Below, one piece after another: positions 33,796 through 42,157 of a DNA stretch of 64,000 nt. Source of the DNA: Anaerolineales bacterium (GTDB lineage Bacteria; Chloroflexota; Anaerolineae; Anaerolineales; Villigracilaceae); NCBI GenBank assembly GCA_014860745.1, contig JACZJC010000074.1, positions 124,001 to 188,000 of the forward strand. The letters run 5' to 3'. Numbering within the stretch: the stretch's first letter is position 1; the number at the start of each line of letters is the position of its first letter. The notes under the pieces were generated by a model, which worked only from the letters and a program-made list of their open reading frames with translations, had not been told where the DNA came from and searched no databases. The position numbers were made by a program, and so were the translations under genes.

Positions 33796-34305
33796 TGCCT
33801 TGACCAGCTCGCGGTTGAAATCGGGGATATCCGCCACGACCCGCCCCCAAACCTGGTTGCCCTCTCGAAAGGCAGGTTCATCCACCCAGACTCCGCCCAC
33901 GTTGACAAGATCATCCTTGATGCCCGTGGACCCCGTGACGTGCTGACCTTGTTTGATGATGCCAGCGGAGATGGCAGTGGAGCCGCCGTGGCAAATGATG
34001 CCGATGATCTTATTGGCATCGTTCATTTTTCTGACGAGATTTTTCACAGCGTCATACCGGCGTAACTTATCCGGCGCCCAACCGCCAGGGATGACCAGCG
34101 CGAAAAGCTCGTTTGCATTTAAGGATTCGATCAATGTATCGGGGGTGATCGTTAAGCCGTTTTTCCCCTTTATGGATTTCAGGTCAAGACTGGCGGTGAG
34201 TACCTGCGCGCCTTCCTCCTGCAAGCGCATCATGGGAACAAAATATTCATAGTCTTCAACGCCTTCAGCAACCAGAACCGCAATTTTTTTACCTTGTAAA
34301 CGCAT
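33781..34305 (-). CDS. DJ-1/PfpI-family protein
   Basis: 174 residues of flavodoxin-like fold. The nucleophile elbow is G-I-I-C-H-G-G-S with Cys105-His106, and a conserved acidic residue lies in the N-terminal V-A-E-G-V-E-D-Y-E-Y segment, as in PfpI/YhbO proteins. Members act as deglycases, glyoxalases or stress chaperones; old protease labels are doubtful. It is convergent to, and overlaps by 15 bases, the phosphatase-superfamily gene. Confidence 0.88.
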   Translation of the reverse strand: MRLQGKKIAVLVAEGVEDYEYFVPMMRLQEEGAQVLTASLDLKSIKGKNGLTITPDTLIESLNANELFALVIPGGWAPDKLRRYDAVKNLVRKMNDANKIIGIICHGGSTAISAGIIKQGQHVTGSTGIKDDLVNVGGVWVDEPAFREGNQVWGRVVADIPDFNRELVKALVEK

Positions 34306-34384
34306 TTCAACCTCTTTTCTTTGGGGAATGGGAAAATAAACAGTTTTGATTTTATACGAATCGACGGCGCAAGCCGTCCCGTTT

Positions 34385-34804
34385 TTATTCGCCGATGATC
34401 TTTACTAATACCCGTTTTTTCCGCCTGCCATCGAATTCACCGTAAAAGATTTGTTCCCACGTTCCGAAATCCAATTCGCCGTTCGTCACTGCCACCACCA
34501 CTTCACGTCCCATTACCTGGCGTTTCATGTGCGCGTCTGCGTTGTCTTCGCCGGTGTCGTTATGCCGGTACTCACCTGTCGGTTCGTGCGGCGCGAGCCT
34601 TTCGAGCCATTTATCATAGTCGTGATGCAGGCCGCTCTCATCATCATTGATGAAGACGGAGGCAGTGATGTGCATGGCGTTCACAAGACACAATCCCTCG
34701 CGGATGGCGCTCTCACGCAGGCATTCCTCGACTTGGGGCGTGATGTTCACGAACCCGCGCCGGGCGGGGATATTAAACCAAAGTTCTTTTCGGTAGGATT
34801 TCAT
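34385..34804 (-). CDS. YjbQ/UPF0047-family protein
   Basis: 139 residues matching the whole YjbQ family. Conserved signs are [27 protein letters not shown] and the C-terminal [15 protein letters not shown]. The His/Asp cluster suggests a metal site. Some members can replace thiamine phosphate synthase weakly; the main role is unclear. It stands alone between the PfpI-like gene and a receiver gene. Confidence 0.9.
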   Translation of the reverse strand: MKSYRKELWFNIPARRGFVNITPQVEECLRESAIREGLCLVNAMHITASVFINDDESGLHHDYDKWLERLAPHEPTGEYRHNDTGEDNADAHMKRQVMGREVVVAVTNGELDFGTWEQIFYGEFDGRRKKRVLVKIIGE

Positions 34805-34856
34805 TTTTATAGAATAGTTGGGGGGGATAAATGCATCCGCGCAGGGGCGTCGAGCT

Positions 34857-35222
34857 TTATAAGCTTAGCGCGGACTGAATTCTTTCGGAAAAATCATTCG
34901 GGCGGATGGGTTTGGTAATGAAGTCCATTGCGCCTGCGTTGAACGAATCTCTTTTACTGCCGATATCATCCAGGGCTGATACCATAATGACTGGAACCTT
35001 TTTTAAACCCGAGTCGGACTTGATTATTTTACATAATTCGATGCCGTTGACGCCTTCCATCATGATATCCAGCAGGATGAGGTCGGGCTTGATGGTATCC
35101 GCCACTTCGATTGCGAGCCTGCTAAGGTTCACGGAGGTGGGCTGGTGCCCGTTTATTTTGACAAGGCTTTCCAGCAGTGAAGTAGTTTGGATATCGTCAT
35201 CCACGATCAAAATTTTCGCCAT
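34857..35222 (-). CDS. Stand-alone response-regulator receiver protein
   Basis: 121 residues, a single CheY-like receiver. Acidic pocket Asp8-Asp10, phospho-acceptor Asp52 (L-L-D-I-M-M), and the conserved Lys in F-I-T-K-P. No output domain. GGAGG lies before the ATG. It forms a tandem with the similar receiver upstream, next to c-di-GMP genes, so both may relay signals to partners encoded elsewhere. No kinase is adjacent. Confidence 0.88.
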   Translation of the reverse strand: MAKILIVDDDIQTTSLLESLVKINGHQPTSVNLSRLAIEVADTIKPDLILLDIMMEGVNGIELCKIIKSDSGLKKVPVIMVSALDDIGSKRDSFNAGAMDFITKPIRPNDFSERIQSALSL

Positions 35223-35311
35223 GGGTAGGCCTCCATAAAGAACTATTTTATTTTTACTACGAAATTCATCTCTCGAAAAAGCCGCTCATGGCTGTTTGAG
35301 CCGATGGCCGT

Positions 35312-35677
35312 TCAATTAATGCCGGGCAGCAGGGCTTCTATTCTCGAAACCAATTCATCCAGATCGAAAGGTTTTGTCAGGTAATCGTTCGCGCCGAAGG
35401 TGGTGGCTTTGCTGTTGCTGTTGTCCAGCGCGGTGATGATCAGGATCGGCGTGCGGGAAAAATTCGGGTCGGCGCGCAGCATCCGCGTGAGGGTGAACCC
35501 GTCGGGCGGCGGCATCATGATATCGAGGATGATAAGGTCGGGATGCAGGGATTTTGCGGTCTGGATGGCCTTGGAGCTTTCGTTGATGGCCGTGACCAGA
35601 TATTTCCTCGAGGAAAGGAATCTTTCGAGGAGTGTAGTGACTTTATCGTCGTCGTCAACGATCAGGATTTTCACCAT
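35312..35677 (-). CDS. Stand-alone response-regulator receiver protein
   Basis: 121 residues, a second lone receiver with Asp52 (I-L-D-I-M-M), acidic pocket at 8-11 and Lys in Y-L-T-K-P-F. It is clearly related to the receiver downstream but only moderately similar, so not a recent copy. The ribosome site (AGGA) is weak. It lies 89 bases upstream of the other receiver, in the same direction and probably the same transcript. Confidence 0.88.
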   Translation of the reverse strand: MVKILIVDDDDKVTTLLERFLSSRKYLVTAINESSKAIQTAKSLHPDLIILDIMMPPPDGFTLTRMLRADPNFSRTPILIITALDNSNSKATTFGANDYLTKPFDLDELVSRIEALLPGIN

Positions 35678-36005
35678 AAAATATTTTTCCTAAAGGACGG
35701 TTTGGCTAATGAAAGGTCAGCGAAGGAATAATTTTTTTTCAAAGCGGATTTGGCATCAGTGACATTCATATTATACCCTTTGTATTTCTTGGAGGGATGC
35801 TGGAATTCAGCAGCGGGGGAGTGCTCTCGGGGTTGCCTCTGCCCGGGAGGGTGGGCAGGCGTCGGCGCGGAAGGAGGCGTGTCTCTTCGTTGAAGGTAAG
35901 TTCCAGGCTTTTATCCGCATCCCATTGTAAAATATCCGTTTATGAATATACTATAATCAGATGACTCGCCAAATGCATTAATGGTGTGTTGAAAGGAGAT
36001 GCTTC
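35678..36005. other. Gene-free stretch with a candidate promoter for the PilZ gene
   Basis: 328 bases with no credible open frame, RNA gene or repeat. Near its end, TTGTAA (35925-35930) and TATACT (35947-35952) are 16 bases apart, a weak sigma-70-like promoter on the plus strand; TATAAT overlaps at 35952. AAAGGAGATG just before 36006 is the PilZ ribosome site. The left half presumably holds the promoter of the divergent receiver genes, but none is clear. Confidence 0.45.
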
Positions 36006-36362
36006 ATGGACTCAGAAAGGCGAAAGGAAAAGCGTCGGAAGTTTACGTATTATATGCGTGTGATGGATGCCAATACGCTGCAGCCCATTGGATATCTGAC
36101 AGAGATCAGCGCGATAGGAATTCAGGTGGATAGTGAAAAACCCCTGCCGCTTCATGCGGCTTTCAAACTGCGCCTGGATCTGCCGGCAGATATTGCGAAT
36201 AAAACCAACATTGTCTTCAATGCGCGCAGCAAGTGGTGCGAGCCGGACCGCATGGTCCCTAATTCATACAATATCGGTTTTGAGGTGACCTTGCTCTCGC
36301 ACGAAGATACAGTCATTTTTAACCGCATGATCGAAAAGTATGGATCAACCAGGGACGTGTAG
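36006..36362 (+). CDS. PilZ-domain protein
   Basis: 118 residues forming one PilZ domain. The c-di-GMP arginine motif is the basic N-terminus (R-R-K-E-K-R-R-K-F). The second motif, normally D/N-x-S-x-x-G, is E-I-S-A-I-G, a conservative change. A strong AAAGGAG site precedes the start. It is convergent with the GGDEF-EAL gene, and the pair plausibly makes and reads c-di-GMP. Outputs could include the Tad pilus genes near 55-61 kb, but there is no direct evidence for that. Confidence 0.85.
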   Translation: MDSERRKEKRRKFTYYMRVMDANTLQPIGYLTEISAIGIQVDSEKPLPLHAAFKLRLDLPADIANKTNIVFNARSKWCEPDRMVPNSYNIGFEVTLLSHEDTVIFNRMIEKYGSTRDV

Positions 36363-36385
36363 GCCTCCCGCATTTTTTCTTGGTA

Positions 36386-38473
36386 TTAAACACCAATGGG
36401 TCCGGGGAACTCTTTCTCGAGAAGCTTGGATATTTCCATTCCGGAGATGGGAGAGCCGAGCAGGAATCCCTGCGCGTTATCGCAGAGCAGGGATTGTAAG
36501 AACGTAAGCTGCTCTACTTTTTCCACACCTTCACCGACCACTTCAAGGCCTAGGGAGCGGGCCATGGTGATGATGGCCGCGATCAACGATTCGTTTTTTG
36601 GATTGTTTTGGATATCCTGAATGAAGGATTGGTCGATTTTCAAGACCTTGAGAGGGAATTGTTTTAAGTAACTGAGAGAGGAATACCCGGTCCCAAAATC
36701 ATCAAGGGATGTGTGGACTCCCTGCGCATTCAATTCGTTCATGATTTTGACGGTGTAATCTTTGTCCCGCACGGCGACGCTTTCGGTAATTTCCAACCGC
36801 AGGGCTTCACCGGGCAGACCGGTCTCCGTAAAGATCCGCGTGATCTTTTCAACGAGGTTTTTATCCTGGAACTGACGGGCGGAAATGTTGACAGATACCC
36901 AGAAATTTGGATGCCCCGCCTCTCTCCAGGCTTTGGCCTGGGCGCACGCTGTACGCAGGACATATTCTCCAATCGACAGGATCAGACCCGTATCCTCGGC
37001 AACCTGAATGAAATCCTGCGGCGCTAGCAGGCCCCTCAATGGATGGAGCCAGCGCAGCAGGGCTTCCGCGCCGACAGGTTTGCCGTTTGCAAGGGAAACG
37101 ATCGGCTGGTAATGCACCAGCAATTCATTCCGCTCGACGGCATGTTTCAATTCTCCCTCGATGCGGATCAGTTCGATCGCGCTCGTGTGCATGGTATCGT
37201 CGAACACTTGATATTGGTTTCCGCCCATCGACTTGGCGTAATACATTGCAGAATCCGCATCCCGCAGAAGTTCCCCGGCGGTTGAATACCTGCTGTTGAA
37301 CAGTACGATGCCGATGCTGGCAGCCGGGGATCGTTCTACAACACCCAGCAGGGTGGTTGTGATCAACTGTCCCTTGATTCGGTCCGCGACTCGCCGCGCG
37401 TTGTTGATGTCGCTCACCGTATCGAGCAATATGGCGAACTCGTCTCCACTCAGGCGGGAGATCGTGTCATTGGGTCGCAGGCATTGCTTCAGGCGGTTGG
37501 CTGCGGTGATGAGCAATTGATCGCCAAAGGCATGACCAAGGCTGTCGTTGACGACTTTGAACCGGTCCAGGTCGATGAACATCACTGCGAATAAATCTTC
37601 TGGGTTGCGCTTTGTTCGCTCCAGGCGGTTTTGCAAACGGTCTAAAAAGAGCACCCGGTTCGGCAGGCCGGTCAGCGCATCGTGGACTGCATCGTGAGCC
37701 AGGCGTTCTTCCGCCAGTTTTCTTGCAGTGATATCGGATTGCGATCCCGCCATCCGGTAGGCATGTCCTTTCGCGTCCCTCACGGCCAGGCCGCGGCTGA
37801 CCCCCCATCGATAGGCGCCGTTGGAATGTTTTATTCGATATTCACATTCAAAATGGGGGGTCACGCCTTTAAGATGCGCCGCAAGGTTGTCTTGAACCTG
37901 CTTCTGGTCATCCGGGTGAACAAGCTTGAACCAGTCATTGGGATCGGTGCCGATTTCATCCTCCTTGAAACCGAGCATTTCTTTCCAGCGGATCGAGTAA
38001 TAAATTTCGTTTGTCTTCAAATTCCAGTCCCAAATGCCGTCGTTGGCGGCGCGGACGGCCAGCGCGTAGCGCTCTTCGCTGGCGCGGAGTTTACGGTCCA
38101 TGCTGTGTTTATAGAGCGCCAGGGCAATATTTGAATTTAGATCATGGGCTTCGAGCGGTGTGGTGATGTAGCCGTAGGCCTGGGCTTTCACTGCGCTTTG
38201 CAAAGTGCTTGTATCAGCATGCGCGCCGATAAAAACCACTGGGATGTCGAAATTGGCATGGATGTGTTTCGCGGCCTTTAATCCGTTGACCTGGCCCTGG
38301 AGGTGAAATTCCATTAGAACAAGATCGGGCTGTAGCTCCTCCACTTTTTGGATGGCGGTTTCCCCGCGGTCCGCCTGCCCGGCAACAATATAACCAAGGC
38401 TTTCCAGCTTGGCGGCGATGTTCAGGGCTGTCTCAGCCTCGTTTTCTGCGATGAATATTCTCTCTTTGGGCAT
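36386..38473 (-). CDS. REC-PAS-GGDEF-EAL protein with a degenerate receiver
   Basis: 695 residues. Receiver-like domain 1-120, PAS/PAC 130-255, GGDEF 260-425 (active-site S-G-D-E-F at 342-346), EAL 435-690 (E-A-L-L-R-W from Glu470, with D-D-F-G-T-G-Y and G-E-G-V-E). Both cyclase and phosphodiesterase motifs look intact, so it may make or break c-di-GMP. The receiver is unusual: the phospho-acceptor Asp is Glu55 and the conserved switch Lys is Thr105, so it cannot be phosphorylated normally and may be locked or act as a docking domain. No membrane helices, thus cytosolic. The gene is convergent with the PilZ gene. Confidence 0.92.
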   Translation of the reverse strand: MPKERIFIAENEAETALNIAAKLESLGYIVAGQADRGETAIQKVEELQPDLVLMEFHLQGQVNGLKAAKHIHANFDIPVVFIGAHADTSTLQSAVKAQAYGYITTPLEAHDLNSNIALALYKHSMDRKLRASEERYALAVRAANDGIWDWNLKTNEIYYSIRWKEMLGFKEDEIGTDPNDWFKLVHPDDQKQVQDNLAAHLKGVTPHFECEYRIKHSNGAYRWGVSRGLAVRDAKGHAYRMAGSQSDITARKLAEERLAHDAVHDALTGLPNRVLFLDRLQNRLERTKRNPEDLFAVMFIDLDRFKVVNDSLGHAFGDQLLITAANRLKQCLRPNDTISRLSGDEFAILLDTVSDINNARRVADRIKGQLITTTLLGVVERSPAASIGIVLFNSRYSTAGELLRDADSAMYYAKSMGGNQYQVFDDTMHTSAIELIRIEGELKHAVERNELLVHYQPIVSLANGKPVGAEALLRWLHPLRGLLAPQDFIQVAEDTGLILSIGEYVLRTACAQAKAWREAGHPNFWVSVNISARQFQDKNLVEKITRIFTETGLPGEALRLEITESVAVRDKDYTVKIMNELNAQGVHTSLDDFGTGYSSLSYLKQFPLKVLKIDQSFIQDIQNNPKNESLIAAIITMARSLGLEVVGEGVEKVEQLTFLQSLLCDNAQGFLLGSPISGMEISKLLEKEFPGPIGV

Positions 38474-38577
38474 AGGCTCTCCGGTATAGGGCGCTGTTCA
38501 TAATTTCCGCATCATACGTTTCATTTAAACCTGTCAGGTCTGGTTCGTGGTGATCTTCACCTCTTCCCTACAAGACC

Positions 38578-38934
38578 CTAATAAACGATCACATGATCTG
38601 CTTCGACAGTCCAATCGCCGAGCAAATCCATGCTGCCCATTTCAATACCTTCTGTGAAATCTTCCAACCCGAGACCTCGGGCTTCTGAGCAGGTTCCTCA
38701 AGTGGCAACTTTGCCGCGCCTGGCCAGTGACTTGACCATGCGCTCGACGTTGTAATATCCCTCAGGCGTCTTTTGTCCCTTGCGGGCGCAAAAGATACCA
38801 TCGGCAACCAGAAATACTTTTATCTCCACTGCCTCGCGTTTGACCAAATTCATGGCATGGCGCAGGGCGTTATAGGAGCGTTCATTACCGTACGGGGCGT
38901 CGTTGATAATGAATAGATAACTTTTTGTTTCCAT
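38578..38934 (-). CDS. DsrE-family protein, probable selenoprotein (in-frame TGA at codon 79)
   Basis: If the TGA at 38698-38700 is read as selenocysteine the product is about 118 residues, a full-length DsrE-family (COG1553-like) protein. Before the TGA: F-I-I-N-D-A-P-Y-G and the K-T-P-E-G-Y-Y-N-V-E-R segment typical of the family. After it, in the same frame: G-T-C-S-E-A-R-G-L and a complete C-terminus with D-L-L-G-D-W-T-V-E-A-D. Homologues carry C-G-T-C at this site, so Sec79 replaces the first cysteine. An 18-base hairpin with a GGUC loop begins 14 bases after the TGA, matching bacterial SECIS geometry. An AAAGG site precedes the ATG at 38934. The end, read as TAG near 38578, is slightly less certain. 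A nonsense mutation is the main alternative; selA-D are not in this window. Confidence 0.75.
38666..38683 (-). promoter_or_regulatory. SECIS-like stem-loop downstream of the DsrE TGA
   Basis: On the mRNA, AGCCCGA pairs with UCGGGUU (seven pairs, one G-U) around the loop GGUC. The loop starts 21 bases after the UGA; in E. coli fdhF a GGUC loop follows its UGA by a similar distance (about 18). Bacterial SECIS elements lie inside the coding region just behind the UGA and need a G at the start of the loop, which is satisfied. Confidence 0.7.
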
Positions 38935-39021
38935 TGGATTCGCCTTTCTTCAATTATTTTTACTGCTTCTTCGCGCAACCCAGCTCCACCAGTCCTCCCC
39001 CAACCGATAGGACGGAGGGGG

Positions 39022-42000
39022 TCAGCCTTCCACAATCTTCACCTCTTCTTCCGTCAACCCATACAACTCATAGACAAGACCATCAATCGCCCCGTCCACA
39101 GACTTGATTTGGCGCTCATAGACATCCATCTCTGCCTGCGTCTTCGCCCCCGCCTTGGACTTGTGCAGCTCCAGCATTTGACTCACCAGCGCGACCATCT
39201 TCTCGTGCTGTGACGTTTCGGTGGGGTTGTTGAAGTCAATAGGATGAATAGGTAGTTTCTTTATATAGGCGATTTTCATTTGCGAGAATATTTCACCAGT
39301 TGAGCCAATGTTGTTCTGAAAATAAAAATCAAGAAGCCTTGAGTTAATTAAACCCAATATGTATTTCAGGTTATAAGATTTATCTATTACTGTAGTGCTA
39401 TGTAGGGAGTTCTTAACAAAATAATTATTTCCCTCATCAAGGACACCTATAAGCTTTTTAGCATTTTGACGAGTTAAAATCTTTTCCTGCCTATAGACTT
39501 CTGGATTCCGAAGCCATACACCTGACCGACTTAATTTCTCGAAATCAGAATGCGATTTTGCGCTTTGTTTTGCTTTTTGCTGCTTCCTTTTCAATTCCTC
39601 ATCCACAAGGGATTTATCATAGCAAATAAATCTTCCTGTCCACTCGATAGAATAGCGGGAAACTTCATTTCCTTCTAACCATTTTTCGTAACGTCCATCT
39701 TGTTTTTTGTCAGAGAGAAGCAAATCTTTTATTTCACCAAGAATAATCCCGTCTTTCACGTCACACACTACATCCAAATCCACTGCATTATTACGTATTG
39801 TAGAAATCAAGCCACCAAACTCTTCATTTTGTTTTACATTAAGCAAATACGAGTCATTCTTCAAGAATGTTGATTGGGAAACCTTGTTGGTTATATATTC
39901 ATTGTTTTGTAAATCAACTATGTCACTCCAGATTTCAACTACATTCTTTTGAGGATTCGATTCTTTGGTAAGAATAAAAATTGATGTATCAACTGCAGCT
40001 CCAAAAACTGCTTTCTTGAATGCTAGAATGTTATTTATAGCTGTTTGTTCTAATAACATTTTTCGCAAGCCTGACAATTGCGCATTTGTCAGCAAACGAT
40101 TTGAGACAATCAAGCCACACTTACCTTGATCCCGTAATATAGCCAAACTTTTCTCGATGAAGAGAGCAAATGTGTTTGCTCTGCCGACAGCAGCCGAGTA
40201 AGTCTTAAGATAATATTCAGTTATATCTTTTACTGTTGATTCAACTGAGATGTAAGGCGGGTTACCTATAATTGCGTCAAATCCACCAGCATTCATTATT
40301 TCAGGGAATTCAGATTTCCAGTCAAAAGCTCGTGTCTGTTTCATTTCTTCTATATTTGGAAACATCTGCCCCGCAAAATAATCATTCCCAATCAAACTAT
40401 TCCCATTCTTGATATTCTGACTCAGATCAGGCAGAACCGTCTGATGAAAGAGCGTGCGTTCCTCGGTCAGTTCGCCTTCGCGCAAATCTTCCAAGGCCTT
40501 CAACGAAAGCGAGAAGCGCGTCACCTCCACGGCTTGCGGGTCAATGTCCACGCCGAAGAGATTGTTCTTCAAGATGTCGCGCTTCAACTTGGCGGTCAGG
40601 CGAATCTGTCCGCTCTCGTCACGGTAGAAAGACTCACGGTCACGCTTTTCCTTGCCCGCCCGCGCAAAATAATCCTTGTGCCATTCGATCAGCTTGCCAT
40701 ACGCGCCCAGCAAAAACGAACCCGACCCGCACGAAGGGTCAAGCACTTTTATTTTGGCAACATCCGCGGGCGTGAGTCTCTTCCCCTCTCCAGACGGCGC
40801 TCTTCCGTCTGGGGAGGGGCCAGGGGAGGGGTCCTTCAATAAACTGCCCAACGTATTCTCAACGATGTAATCCACAATGTACTGCGGGGTGTAATACACG
40901 CCGCCCGCCTTGCGTACCTCGGGCTTCTCCTCGATCTTCACCTGCTTCTCAGTCGTCCGCACCACACGGCCCAAAAAGCGTTCGTAGATCGTGCCGAGGA
41001 TTTCCACAGGCAGCACCGCAAAGTTATACGGCGAGTTCTCAGGCTGCAAGTCTGTGATCACAGCTTGAACCACTTTATTCGAAACAAAAACATTTTCCAG
41101 TTCAGGACGAGGCGCGAAGATACTGCCGTTATAGAAGTTGTTCAATTCCTCGAAGATCGTCTTGCAGGATGAAAACCAGCCCGCGTCACGCTGCGCGGCC
41201 CCCAAGCCTGCCTCTGTCACCCGATCTTTTATCTCGCTGAGATAGTCTCTGTCCACCTCTCGGTCAGACAGCGCTTTGATAAAGATCAAACGGTCGATCA
41301 ACAATTGCACCGCCGCCGTGATCAAATCACCATCGGCAGAAGGATTAAGCTTCTTCATGTCCTTCGCCAGCAGCACCCGCCAGCCGTCCTTCTCATCGTC
41401 CATTTCCGCAAGGAAAGCCTTATCAGGCGGAATACGGTTGGCTTTTACTTTCTGCGGCGAAAGATAACGAGACCAAAGCCCGTTGTTGGGACGGGGCTTG
41501 CCCCCGTCCTTGCCTTCAGGGCGACCGTGAAGTTCGCCCCTACGCGAATCCTCCATCACATGATTTCTCTCGAACAACTCCCACAACTCATCGAACTTAT
41601 CCACATAATCCGTGTACTTCCAATCGATCACACGGAAGTTATTCACCGCCTCAGGCTTCGCCGCGAAAAGCGTGCAGTCCAACACGATGAACTCCTGAAA
41701 ATCGGTCAGGATGGCAAAGTCGATCTTCTCCGAAGGCTTGCTGTTCTGCGTGGAATAGGCGTAGGAATACACCTGATACAGCCAGCGCGGGTCTTTCATC
41801 GAATACTTGACCTGCTTGGCGTCCATCACCAGCACGTCGCGCCCGTCCAGGTTCAGGATGTAATCGGGGCGCAGTCCCTTCCGGTTCGTCACCTGCACCT
41901 TGAATTCATAATGCGCATGCGAAAGCCCTTCGTTTTCCGTGTTCCAGTTCAAATAACGGAACAAGGGACGGATAAAGTTATTCTCGATCTGCGCTTCCGC

Positions 42001-42087
42001 CGCCTTCTCAAGCGTGGCTTCGTGCGCGCGAAAATCTTCAACAAGTTTAATAATTTTGGTGTGGGCTTCCACTTTGGAATAGGTCAT
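39022..42087 (-). CDS. Single-chain type IIG-like restriction-modification enzyme (Eco57I family)
   Basis: About 1021 residues. The N-terminal 170 residues hold a PD-(D/E)XK-type nuclease core (R-P-D-Y-I-L-N ... V-M-D-A-K-Q). The middle is the N6-adenine methyltransferase: motif I D-P-S-C-G-S-G-S-F near residue 450, motif IV N-P-P-Y near 600. The last 350 residues are the target-recognition part. DNA is cut or methylated by one polypeptide. GGAG five bases before 42087 sets the start. Two repeat elements are read in frame, at residues about 182-200 and 420-437, both in linkers. From about 39.2 to 40.3 kb, the recognition region, the DNA is visibly richer in A/T than the rest, suggesting separate acquisition. 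No separate methylase or specificity gene is adjacent. Confidence 0.85.
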   Translation of the reverse strand: MTYSKVEAHTKIIKLVEDFRAHEATLEKAAEAQIENNFIRPLFRYLNWNTENEGLSHAHYEFKVQVTNRKGLRPDYILNLDGRDVLVMDAKQVKYSMKDPRWLYQVYSYAYSTQNSKPSEKIDFAILTDFQEFIVLDCTLFAAKPEAVNNFRVIDWKYTDYVDKFDELWELFERNHVMEDSRRGELHGRPEGKDGGKPRPNNGLWSRYLSPQKVKANRIPPDKAFLAEMDDEKDGWRVLLAKDMKKLNPSADGDLITAAVQLLIDRLIFIKALSDREVDRDYLSEIKDRVTEAGLGAAQRDAGWFSSCKTIFEELNNFYNGSIFAPRPELENVFVSNKVVQAVITDLQPENSPYNFAVLPVEILGTIYERFLGRVVRTTEKQVKIEEKPEVRKAGGVYYTPQYIVDYIVENTLGSLLKDPSPGPSPDGRAPSGEGKRLTPADVAKIKVLDPSCGSGSFLLGAYGKLIEWHKDYFARAGKEKRDRESFYRDESGQIRLTAKLKRDILKNNLFGVDIDPQAVEVTRFSLSLKALEDLREGELTEERTLFHQTVLPDLSQNIKNGNSLIGNDYFAGQMFPNIEEMKQTRAFDWKSEFPEIMNAGGFDAIIGNPPYISVESTVKDITEYYLKTYSAAVGRANTFALFIEKSLAILRDQGKCGLIVSNRLLTNAQLSGLRKMLLEQTAINNILAFKKAVFGAAVDTSIFILTKESNPQKNVVEIWSDIVDLQNNEYITNKVSQSTFLKNDSYLLNVKQNEEFGGLISTIRNNAVDLDVVCDVKDGIILGEIKDLLLSDKKQDGRYEKWLEGNEVSRYSIEWTGRFICYDKSLVDEELKRKQQKAKQSAKSHSDFEKLSRSGVWLRNPEVYRQEKILTRQNAKKLIGVLDEGNNYFVKNSLHSTTVIDKSYNLKYILGLINSRLLDFYFQNNIGSTGEIFSQMKIAYIKKLPIHPIDFNNPTETSQHEKMVALVSQMLELHKSKAGAKTQAEMDVYERQIKSVDGAIDGLVYELYGLTEEEVKIVEG
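40780..40831. repeat. CCTCTCC...GGGGAGGGG hairpin repeat inside the restriction enzyme gene
   Basis: About 52 bases with a CCAGACGG...CCGTCTGG stem and C/G-rich flanks, read in frame as a Pro/Gly/Ser-rich insert (residues about 420-437) just before methyltransferase motif I. Its composition differs sharply from the conserved sequence on both sides. Confidence 0.65.
41488..41543. repeat. GTAGGG-family composite element inside the restriction enzyme gene
   Basis: Contains GGGACGGGGCTTGCCCCCGTCC followed by GGGCGACCGTGAAGTTCGCCCCTAC. The same two blocks, in the same order and orientation, make up the intergenic element at 43548-43613. Read in frame it gives a Gly/Arg/Lys-rich linker at residues about 182-200, between the nuclease and helical domains. 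Confidence 0.8.
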
Positions 42088-42157
42088 TGTCTCTCCCATG
42101 GAATTTGACCTGATTTTACAACAAAAAGACCCCTTCCATCCTTCTTACGGCTGGAAC

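Noticed and set aside
34361-34380. GACGGC-GCAA-GCCGTC hairpin followed by Ts as a terminator
   Set aside because: The T run is on the plus strand but both flanking genes are on the minus strand; short stem, probably not functional.
38589-38807. 72-codon open frame overlapping the DsrE gene
   Set aside because: Different frame from the DsrE family sequence and no recognisable motifs; the real product is the TGA-containing frame.
38578-38934. DsrE gene as a simple pseudogene
   Set aside because: A single stop exactly at the Cys of C-G-T-C, an otherwise perfect frame and a SECIS-like hairpin make recoding more likely; kept as the main alternative.
41305-42108. 267-codon open frame on the plus strand
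   Set aside because: Antisense to the N-terminal part of the restriction enzyme; no motifs.
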